Shown piece after piece: positions 1 to 4,867 of a stretch of DNA of 5,240 bases. Each line of letters begins with the position of its first letter. Within the stretch, counting starts at the first letter, position 1. The notes under the pieces were generated by a model. That model worked only from the letters and a program-made list of their open reading frames with translations. It had not been told where the DNA came from and made no database searches. A program made the position numbers and the translations under genes. This stretch comes from Clostridiales bacterium (lineage in GTDB: Bacteria; Bacillota; Clostridia; Oscillospirales; QAMX01). The stretch is taken from NCBI GenBank assembly GCA_012841675.1, contig DUUG01000273.1:1-5240 (forward strand), given 5' to 3'.

Positions 1-452
1 CGGTAGGCAAACACATAGGGGGCGGGGGAATAGGCAATGCCGTAGATTTCTCCCTTATAAGTACCCAAGTCGACCAACTGAGGGAAAATATCGTCCTTGC
101 CTTCCCATTTCTCGTATTGCTCGGTCAGCGGCACATAGTGGCCCGCTTCCACACGGCTGGCAATAGATAAAATGCCGTGACCGATAATATCCGGCCCTGC
201 ATTGCCGGTAAAGAGGTTGGTAAGCTTTGTATCCATGGCATCGCCAATGGCAGCTTCGTCATAGGCAATTTTGACGCCCTCGTTGGCGGCCTCATACTCC
301 GCAATGACTTCCTGCCAGAAGGTGCGCTCGGCTTCGTCATTGCCCAGTCGCAGGAAGCTTAAGGTCAGTGTGTCACCCGAATCGGCTCCGCCGCAGGCAA
401 CAAGGCCAAGCAGCATAGCCGCTGTCAGGCATATTAACAGAAATCTTTTCAT
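1..452 (-). CDS. Sugar ABC transporter substrate-binding lipoprotein, N-terminal part (runs off left edge)
   Basis: This is the first 150 codons of an extracellular solute-binding protein of the family 1 type (SBP_bac_1), which captures a sugar or oligosaccharide outside the membrane and hands it to a CUT1-type ABC permease. The N-terminus is a lipoprotein signal: MKRF, a hydrophobic stretch, then the lipobox L-V-A-C with the lipidated Cys at residue 20, followed by GGADSG. The mature part starts with a beta strand (LTLSFLRLG), then a helix containing WQEVIAEYEAANEGVKI and the segment NAGPDIIGHG. Further on come a YVPLTEQYEKW stretch and YKGEIYGIAYSP, which resemble the 'GPDV', 'L..L' and 'G..YG.P' landmarks of this family. 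The start at 452 is fixed by a GGAGG site 5 bases upstream. The gene follows the sulfatase by 14 bases, so it is co-transcribed; permease genes are expected further left. The family assignment is firm. The ligand is unknown, though the context suggests a sulfated or otherwise esterified sugar. Confidence 0.88.
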   Translation of the reverse strand, partial: MKRFLLICLTAAMLLGLVACGGADSGDTLTLSFLRLGNDEAERTFWQEVIAEYEAANEGVKIAYDEAAIGDAMDTKLTNLFTGNAGPDIIGHGILSIASRVEAGHYVPLTEQYEKWEGKDDIFPQLVDLGTYKGEIYGIAYSPAPYVFAY

Positions 453-457
453 AGGAA

Positions 458-462
458 CCTCC
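458..462 (-). promoter_or_regulatory. Ribosome binding site of the sugar-binding protein gene
   Basis: GGAGG on the minus strand lies 5 bases before the ATG at 452-450 and inside the 14-base gap after the sulfatase stop codon. It supports that start and efficient re-initiation within one transcript. Confidence 0.8.
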
Positions 463-466
463 GAAA

Positions 467-1858
467 TTATATTTTTTTATTTTCAGCCAACTGGCGGTCA
501 AGCCAGCCGGAACGGACCAGTAAATCTTTCTGTTCCCTAAGCGTCGCCAAAAGTTTGCGGCGCATGGAAGCCACACGTTCCTTATGCTCCGGCGCGTAGA
601 TTAAGTTCTGTTTTTCGCCCGGATCGTGTAATAAGTCGTAAAATTCGTCTACATCGGTTAAATTCCAAATGTACTTGTACCGCTGGTCTCTTATCATTCG
701 CTGGTTGAAAAAACCAAACTGCTGTCCGTTGGAGGAAGCGGTGATCTCCGTTCTCCACGGAACATCCTGCCCGGCCAAAAGCGGCGCCATGGACGCTCCC
801 TGCCCTTGGGGGGCAGATATACCAAGCAAATCGTTGATGGTTGCCGGCAAATCCAGCCCGCAGGAAACAAATTTGTTTTCTAAACGTCCCGGCACAATGT
901 TGGGCCCTGCCCAAATCATAGGCACACGCACCACATCATCAAATAAGACATAATGCTTGTCGAGCATGCCGTGGCTTCCGCACATATCGCCGTGGTCGGC
1001 GGTGTATAAAATTACAGTGTTCTCCAACTGTCCCGTGCGTTCCAAGGCAGCAAGCATAAGCCCAATGGAATCGTCTATCTGGCTGACCATGGCATAGTAC
1101 CGGGCCACAGCCGGCTGCCAGTCTGCCCAGGTCATGTCCTCTATTCCCCAGGAGTAAAGCTGCTGCTTTTGTATATACGGCTTGCCCTCAAACGTGTCGC
1201 CTACCCCTGGCCAAGGCGGAATGTCCGCCGGATTGTACATTGAGGCAAAGGGCTCGCTGGGCTCACAGGGCAAATGGGGATCCGTATAGTCCACACGAAT
1301 ATGCCAGGGTGCATCCGATTTTGCAAATTCCTCGATGAAACGAGCGGCATGCCCTGCCAGAAAATGGGTTTTAGAATGCTCTAAGGGCAGCTCGCTGGTA
1401 TGACCAAACCAGTTGGGGCGCTTGCGATTTGGGTACTTTTCGCGGCAAAATGCCTCGTAATCCTGCATACTCACAAAGGTTTGATACCCAAAATCCGTCG
1501 GCCCAAAGTCTTCCGAAGCAGACCACTTGCCTAAAAACGCCGTCTGATACCCGCTATTTGCCAAAGCTTCCGGCCAATAGCCTTTCGGAGACAAAGAAGC
1601 CGCCGCAAAAAATCCAAAGTTCCAAAATGCACCGTAGGAATCGGGATTTTCTCCGCAGAGCATTGCTTGCCGAGCCGGCGCACAGACCGGCAGCGGCGTA
1701 AACGCATTTTCAAACCGAACGCCACGTTCGGCCAGCCGGTCTAAATGGGGCGTTTTCACAGGAAATTGCCCGGCACAGCCAAGGCAGTCGGCCCGGTGCT
1801 GGTCTGCCACCAGCATGAGAAAATTCGGTTTCCGATGCAAGGTGCTTCCTTCTTTCAT
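467..1858 (-). CDS. Cytoplasmic Cys-type (formylglycine-dependent) sulfatase
   Basis: A 463-residue member of the sulfatase/alkaline phosphatase superfamily, expected to hydrolyse a sulfate ester. The active-site signature C-x-P-x-R is present as C59-A-P-A-R63; in this family the Cys is converted to formylglycine, which anaerobes do with a radical-SAM maturase. Metal-ligand motifs are in place: V-A-D-Q (D19, Q20) near the N-terminus and T-A-D-H-G-D (D288, H289). LGKW (K111), DPHLP (H195) and DKH (K301) supply the usual active-site Lys and His. The C-terminal part has R-x-x-R-Y-K-Y-I-W and FYDLLHDPGEKQNL, typical of full-length sulfatases. No signal peptide is visible, so the enzyme should work in the cytoplasm on an imported substrate. 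The ATG at 1858 overlaps the regulator stop codon (ATGA) but has only a poor GGA very close to it. A TTG at codon 7 (1840) has a good AAGGAAG site at 1845-1851 and is a real alternative start. A phosphonate or phosphate ester hydrolase of the same superfamily cannot be excluded. Confidence 0.9.
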   Translation of the reverse strand: MKEGSTLHRKPNFLMLVADQHRADCLGCAGQFPVKTPHLDRLAERGVRFENAFTPLPVCAPARQAMLCGENPDSYGAFWNFGFFAAASLSPKGYWPEALANSGYQTAFLGKWSASEDFGPTDFGYQTFVSMQDYEAFCREKYPNRKRPNWFGHTSELPLEHSKTHFLAGHAARFIEEFAKSDAPWHIRVDYTDPHLPCEPSEPFASMYNPADIPPWPGVGDTFEGKPYIQKQQLYSWGIEDMTWADWQPAVARYYAMVSQIDDSIGLMLAALERTGQLENTVILYTADHGDMCGSHGMLDKHYVLFDDVVRVPMIWAGPNIVPGRLENKFVSCGLDLPATINDLLGISAPQGQGASMAPLLAGQDVPWRTEITASSNGQQFGFFNQRMIRDQRYKYIWNLTDVDEFYDLLHDPGEKQNLIYAPEHKERVASMRRKLLATLREQKDLLVRSGWLDRQLAENKKI

Positions 1859-2724
1859 ATTTCCGTATATTTGTGCCGAAATTCGCTGGGCGAAACGCCG
1901 GCAAACGCCTTAAACTCACGGGAAAAATGACTGATGTGCTTATAGCCGACAGCAGCGGCAATCTGCGCCATGGACATAGACGGCTCCGCCCGCATGAGCT
2001 GCATGGCCCGCGCAAAGCGGTAATTCCGCAGAAAAACCACCGGCGAAAGCCCCATTACCTTCTTAAACTGTCTGGAAAGGTAGTCGGGCGAAATGCCCAC
2101 ATAGTCGGCCATGTCCGAAAGACTGATATCCTTTGCGTAGTTGTCTTCAATATAATGTAGAAGCTTAATGACATAGTTTAAATACGCCTTTTCCGTTTCG
2201 TCCTGCATGTAGTGCTTGACGTAATACCGGGAAAAGAAGGTGATAAACTGAATCAGCAGCGCCTTCATCATAATCTGCCATCCGGCATCTTTCTGCTGCT
2301 GTTCCTCATACATACGCTCTAATACCCCTGCCACGCGAATGCGCTCGGCAGGACTTAGGCGGATTCGGTTCCAGTGGGAGGATTGCTGATCAAACATCCC
2401 GCAAAGCCCCGGAAGTGACAACAGCTCACCAAAACTGTCTCCTAGGGCTTCCTTTGTAAAAACGCAGTTGTATACCTTTGTATAATGCAGCCCGGCATAG
2501 CCGTGATATACGCCCTGCGGGACATAGAAAATATCGCCTTCCGTCAAAAACGAGGTTTCGTTGTTGAAATAATGAACGGTAAATCCTTCCACTACATAGA
2601 CAAACTCGAAAAAATTGTGGGAATGCACATTCACAGACCGGGTGTGGATTGTGTCGAGCACCTTGATGCCCACATCCACTTCGTCTCCGGCCACTTCATG
2701 GAATTGGAGCGTTCTGTCGTTCAT
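1855..2724 (-). CDS. AraC-family transcriptional regulator with N-terminal cupin sensor domain
   Basis: A 289-residue regulator of the usual AraC/XylS size. The N-terminal domain (about residues 15-90) is a cupin-like sugar sensor: HSHNFFEFVYVVEG (34-47) and GDIFYVPQGVYHGY (63-76) carry the His/Glu pattern common in this sensor fold. The middle (120-180) is helical. The C-terminal DNA-binding domain (about 190-287) has two helix-turn-helix units: ISLSDMADYVGISPDYLSRQFKK for the first and MAQIAAAVGYKHISHFSREFK for the second, ending in the family hallmark F-x-x-x-x-G-x-x-P-x-x-F-R. The start at 2724 is set by AGGGAGG 5 bases upstream. The stop overlaps the sulfatase ATG by 4 bases, so the two are translationally coupled or nearly so. 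By context it is probably the local activator of the leftward operon, responding to the transported sugar or a product of it; the inducer is not known. Confidence 0.93.
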   Translation of the reverse strand: MNDRTLQFHEVAGDEVDVGIKVLDTIHTRSVNVHSHNFFEFVYVVEGFTVHYFNNETSFLTEGDIFYVPQGVYHGYAGLHYTKVYNCVFTKEALGDSFGELLSLPGLCGMFDQQSSHWNRIRLSPAERIRVAGVLERMYEEQQQKDAGWQIMMKALLIQFITFFSRYYVKHYMQDETEKAYLNYVIKLLHYIEDNYAKDISLSDMADYVGISPDYLSRQFKKVMGLSPVVFLRNYRFARAMQLMRAEPSMSMAQIAAAVGYKHISHFSREFKAFAGVSPSEFRHKYTEI

Positions 2725-2729
2725 AGTGG

Positions 2730-2736
2730 CCTCCCT
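2730..2736 (-). promoter_or_regulatory. Ribosome binding site of the AraC-family regulator
   Basis: AGGGAGG on the minus strand is 5 bases from the ATG at 2724. It is a near-ideal Shine-Dalgarno sequence and fixes the start of the regulator. Confidence 0.8.
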
Positions 2737-2766
2737 GTAACCGGCAGCATAACGCCACCACAGTCA

Positions 2767-2794
2767 AGTATAGTGATTTTTTTTACGCATGCAA
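2767..2794 (-). promoter_or_regulatory. Probable internal promoter for the regulator gene
   Basis: On the minus strand the 126-base gap between the TIM-barrel gene and the regulator holds TTGCAT (2794-2789), a 16-base spacer, and TATACT (2772-2767). The -10 matches the sigma-A consensus at five of six positions, while the -35 is weak. Transcription would start near 2760, giving a leader of about 35 bases before the regulator. A weak -35 beside a good -10 would suit basal or activator-dependent expression. This is inferred from sequence only. Confidence 0.45.
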
Positions 2795-2850
2795 CCTTTT
2801 TCGAGGGTTTTGCCGCCCTTTTGTGCGGAAATCGTCAACAAGCGTAAACC

Positions 2851-3684
2851 TTATGCAAAACGAGCGGCCTCTTTGTCAAATGCCTCCAACCGTTCTCTGA
2901 CCATTTCGCAGTTGTCGTTGTTGACATATTCTAAGATAAACGGTCGGCCTTCACAGTGCTTGTGATAGAGGCTTAAAAACAGCGGCCAGTCAATATCGCC
3001 ATCGCCGACAATGCGCCCGTAGGCGTCATTGACTTTGCGGTCCTTTCCATGGAAATAGGATACGTGCGGTGCTAAGTATTTAAACATATCCTCCTCATCG
3101 GACGCGGCAATAAGATTCGCCGGATCCAGCAAAATCTTCAGCCGTTTTGAGCCGCACTGGGCAATCAAATCCCGCGCCCGCTTGGCGCTTGGCACTACAT
3201 CCAGAACACAAGGCTCCAGCGCAATATCTACCTCGTAACGCTCTGCTTTCTCCAACACACGGCACAGATTCTGCGTAAAATACGAAAAATCCTTTTCGTA
3301 TGTATCTGCCTGTATGCCTCGCTTGCCGGGAATAAAGCCCGTTTCCGTGGCAACGGCAGGAATCCCGTTTTGTGCCGCAATTTGCAAATATCGCTCATAT
3401 AGGGCAATATTTTTCTCTAAAAGTGTCTCATCAGGTTCCATAAAGCTGGAAAACGCGCCGAGCGATGCCACTTCAATGCCCTCGCTTCGGAAACTTTCCA
3501 CAATTTCGGAAGCCTTTTGATCGGTCAGTTCGGACAGATCCTTCCATCCGTTGTAGACCCAGAAGTTTGCGTCGGTAAACGTAAAACAAAGCTCTGTTGA
3601 CTGAAATCCCGCTTCCGCAGTTCTCCGCGCCACTTCTTTGGAGGACATGCCTTGAAAGCTGCGACTTACAACGCCGATTTTCAT
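2851..3684 (-). CDS. Xylose-isomerase-like TIM-barrel sugar isomerase/epimerase
   Basis: A 277-residue (beta/alpha)8 enzyme of the AP endonuclease 2/xylose isomerase-like superfamily. The first strand is MKIGVVSRSF. The metal-binding acid and His residues expected at the C-terminal ends of barrel strands are present: E157 (IALEP), D187 (LLDPAN), H212 (YFHGKD) and E252 (ILEYV). E114 in TETG is a further conserved-looking acid. Relatives interconvert or epimerise sugars, keto-sugars or inosose-type compounds using a divalent metal; the exact substrate is not readable. An in-frame ATG at 3708 would add eight residues (starting MGKGWCRK), but it has no clear ribosome binding site. The ATG at 3684 is preceded by AGGATGGTG with 7 bases between, and gives the normal first barrel strand at residue 2, so I prefer it. 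It is the first gene of the leftward operon, just after a strong promoter, and is likely a catabolic step after import and ester removal. Confidence 0.87.
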   Translation of the reverse strand: MKIGVVSRSFQGMSSKEVARRTAEAGFQSTELCFTFTDANFWVYNGWKDLSELTDQKASEIVESFRSEGIEVASLGAFSSFMEPDETLLEKNIALYERYLQIAAQNGIPAVATETGFIPGKRGIQADTYEKDFSYFTQNLCRVLEKAERYEVDIALEPCVLDVVPSAKRARDLIAQCGSKRLKILLDPANLIAASDEEDMFKYLAPHVSYFHGKDRKVNDAYGRIVGDGDIDWPLFLSLYHKHCEGRPFILEYVNNDNCEMVRERLEAFDKEAARFA

Positions 3685-3691
3685 TTTTCTG

Positions 3692-3700
3692 CACCATCCT
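3692..3700 (-). promoter_or_regulatory. Ribosome binding site that favours the 3684 start of the TIM-barrel gene
   Basis: AGGATGGTG on the minus strand resembles AGGAGGTG with one extra base and sits 7 bases before the ATG at 3684. It lies inside the short upstream extension that the alternative ATG at 3708 would translate, so it argues for the shorter protein. Confidence 0.55.
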
Positions 3701-3732
3701 TTTCCCATAATTTGACTAATTCCGTCGTCGTG

Positions 3733-3761
3733 AGTGTAACATAAGGATTTACCGTTGTCAA
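3733..3761 (-). promoter_or_regulatory. Main promoter of the leftward sugar/sulfatase operon
   Basis: On the minus strand there is a perfect TTGACA (3761-3756), a spacer of exactly 17 bases, and TACACT (3738-3733) preceded by TGT, an extended -10. Transcription should begin near 3726, about 40 bases before the TIM-barrel ATG at 3684. The consensus -35 and ideal spacing make this one of the best-supported sites in the window. The AraC regulator encoded in the operon is the natural candidate to act here, but no operator can be assigned with confidence. Confidence 0.75.
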
Positions 3762-3811
3762 TCTGAGCAATTGGGGCCGCATATTATTTATAAGAAATGT
3801 ATGTTTATGTA

Positions 3812-3840
3812 TTGCATTTAATTTATCGTTGATGTATAAT
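3812..3840 (+). promoter_or_regulatory. Promoter of the amino-acid binding protein gene
   Basis: TTGCAT (3812-3817), a 17-base spacer, and a perfect TATAAT (3835-3840). The region just upstream is very AT-rich (from about 3781), which could act as an UP element. The predicted start is near 3847, leaving a leader of about 42 bases. An 11-base inverted repeat, GAAATCATTTC (3848-3858), sits at the predicted transcription start and could be an operator, although such short palindromes also occur by chance. Confidence 0.65.
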
Positions 3841-3875
3841 GTTGCATGAAATCATTTCGAATGTGAGCTTGAAAA

Positions 3876-3880
3876 GAGGG
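3876..3880 (+). promoter_or_regulatory. Ribosome binding site of the amino-acid binding protein gene
   Basis: GAGGG lies 8 bases before the ATG at 3889 and supports that start, which also begins directly at the charged end of the lipoprotein signal peptide. Confidence 0.7.
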
Positions 3881-3888
3881 TTAATAAC

Positions 3889-4674
3889 ATGAAAAAATTA
3901 GGTCTTCTATTGGCATGCATTTTGCTGCTAGGGTTGATGGGCTGCGGGCCGTCGGCAGAGCCTGTTGATATTCAAAGCGCTGACGATTTGGCCGGCAAAA
4001 CCATCGGTGTACAGCTTGGTACAACGGGTGATATTTATGCAAGCGATATCGAAGGCGCCAACGTGCAGCAGTTTTCTAAAGCATTAGACGCGACCTTGGC
4101 TCTTAAAGACGGCAAAATTGACGCGGTTTTAATCGATATGGAAGTCGCGCAGAACCTGGTTGCCTCCACCGACGGTCTGAAAATCCTGTCCGGCGAATTT
4201 TTCGAGCCGGAGGATTATGCCGTTGCCGTTAAGAAGGGCAACACCGAGCTTTTGGGCCTTATCAACACCGTTTTGGCCGAAATCAAAGCCGACGGCACTT
4301 ATGACCGTTTGATCGAAGGCTTTATCGAAACGCCTGAGTCTGAGCGCGACGAGTATATTTCCGGCGACCAAGTCGGCACCGAAGGCACACTTATTATGGG
4401 CACCAACGCGGAGTTTCCTCCCTTTGAGTACATGATCGGCAATGATCAAATCGTCGGCTTTGACATTGAAATTGCCAAGCTGATTGCCAAGAAGGTCAAT
4501 ATGACCCTGGAAGTGCAGCATATGGAGTTTGATGCTCTCATCGCCGCCGTAGCAAGCGGTAAGGTGGACATGGTGCTTGCGGGTATGACCGTTCTCCCCG
4601 ATCGGTTGGAAAACGCCGATTTCTCCGACACGTACTTCACCTCTAATCAGGTCATCATTGTTGTCGATAAATAA
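3889..4674 (+). CDS. Polar amino-acid ABC transporter binding lipoprotein with circularly permuted SBP_bac_3 domain
   Basis: A 261-residue lipoprotein that should bind a polar amino acid outside the membrane and deliver it to the permease encoded downstream. The signal peptide is MKKLG, a hydrophobic stretch, and lipobox L16-M-G-C19. The halves of the usual family 3 domain are in reversed order. Residues 27-146 match the normal second half: SADDLAGKTIGVQLGTTGD (30-48), the DGKIDAVLID segment with D83, EDYAVAVKKGNTELL (108-122), and AEIKADGTYDRLIEGF (130-145). Residues 147-166 are an acidic linker. Residues 167-261 match the normal first half: LIMGTNAEFPPFEY (168-181), VGFDIEIAKLIAKKV (189-203), MEFDALIAAVASGKVDMVLAGMT (212-234), PDRL with R239, and ADFSDTYFTSNQVIIVVDK (243-261). 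Both ligand-contact regions are kept: the T-x-x-x-D-R arginine region and the GTTGD/LID aspartate region. There is no frameshift, and total length is near normal for the family (about 240 mature residues), so it is probably functional. The family call is firm; the permutation is read from motif order. Confidence 0.92.
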   Translation: MKKLGLLLACILLLGLMGCGPSAEPVDIQSADDLAGKTIGVQLGTTGDIYASDIEGANVQQFSKALDATLALKDGKIDAVLIDMEVAQNLVASTDGLKILSGEFFEPEDYAVAVKKGNTELLGLINTVLAEIKADGTYDRLIEGFIETPESERDEYISGDQVGTEGTLIMGTNAEFPPFEYMIGNDQIVGFDIEIAKLIAKKVNMTLEVQHMEFDALIAAVASGKVDMVLAGMTVLPDRLENADFSDTYFTSNQVIIVVDK

Positions 4675-4699
4675 GGGTATCCTTTCTTTCCACCATTCC

Positions 4700-4740
4700 A
4701 ATAGAGCGCTGACGTTTCTGTCGCGCTCTATTTCTATGTT
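4700..4740 (+). terminator. Hairpin terminator after the amino-acid binding protein gene
   Basis: A perfect 10-base-pair stem, AATAGAGCGC (4700-4709) with GCGCTCTATT (4723-4732), is extended inward by GAC/GTC around a GTTTCT loop, with one unpaired T at 4710. It is followed by TCTATGTT, a poor U-tract. It begins 25 bases after the stop codon. The strong stem and position fit a terminator or attenuator; the imperfect tail suggests read-through into the permease gene is possible. Confidence 0.65.
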
Positions 4741-4795
4741 CCCCAACTTTTTCTTTAAATTGTGGCTGAATATGTCGAAATAGAAGCCGCTCTTA

Positions 4796-4804
4796 TGGTA
4801 TAAT
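4796..4804 (+). promoter_or_regulatory. Extended -10 promoter for the permease gene
   Basis: TGGTATAAT is a perfect -10 hexamer (4799-4804) with the TGN extension. No convincing -35 stands at 16-18 bases upstream, which is common for extended -10 promoters. Transcription would start near 4811, giving a leader of about 57 bases. Together with the hairpin upstream it makes the permease gene a separate or additional transcription unit. Confidence 0.6.
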
Positions 4805-4813
4805 AGATGCCAG

Positions 4814-4849
4814 ATCCGCCGATAACTGGTCTGCTGATCTGCTGATAAC
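4814..4849 (+). repeat. Short direct repeats in the permease leader
   Basis: ATCCGCCGATAAC (4814-4826) and ATCTGCTGATAAC (4837-4849) match at 11 of 13 positions, starting 23 bases apart. Within this, CTGCTGAT is perfectly tandemly duplicated (4831-4838 and 4839-4846). They lie between the predicted transcription start and the ribosome binding site. They could be a regulatory site or simple slippage; no function is established. Confidence 0.55.
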
Positions 4850-4854
4850 CTCTT

Positions 4855-4862
4855 AAAGGAGA
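4855..4862 (+). promoter_or_regulatory. Ribosome binding site of the permease gene
   Basis: AAAGGAGA ends 5 bases before the ATG at 4868, an excellent Shine-Dalgarno sequence that fixes the permease start. Confidence 0.8.
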
Positions 4863-4867
4863 TTGCT

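Noticed and set aside
2801..2822. Possible terminator between the TIM-barrel gene and the regulator (AGGG ... CCCTTTT)
   Set aside because: The stem is only four base pairs and the T-run is oriented for the plus strand, where no gene ends. It would not stop leftward transcription.
2485..2847. Plus-strand open frame of 120 codons opposite the regulator start
   Set aside because: It lies antisense to the cupin domain of the AraC gene and its upstream gap, has no recognisable protein features and depends on the composition of the opposite strand.
3685..3708. Eight-residue N-terminal extension of the TIM-barrel enzyme (ATG at 3708)
   Set aside because: No good ribosome binding site precedes it, and the extension overlaps the apparent site for the ATG at 3684, which starts exactly at the first barrel strand.
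3889..4674. The amino-acid binding protein as a broken or truncated gene
   Set aside because: Despite the unusual motif order, both halves are complete, the frame is open, the lipobox is intact, and total length is normal for the family.
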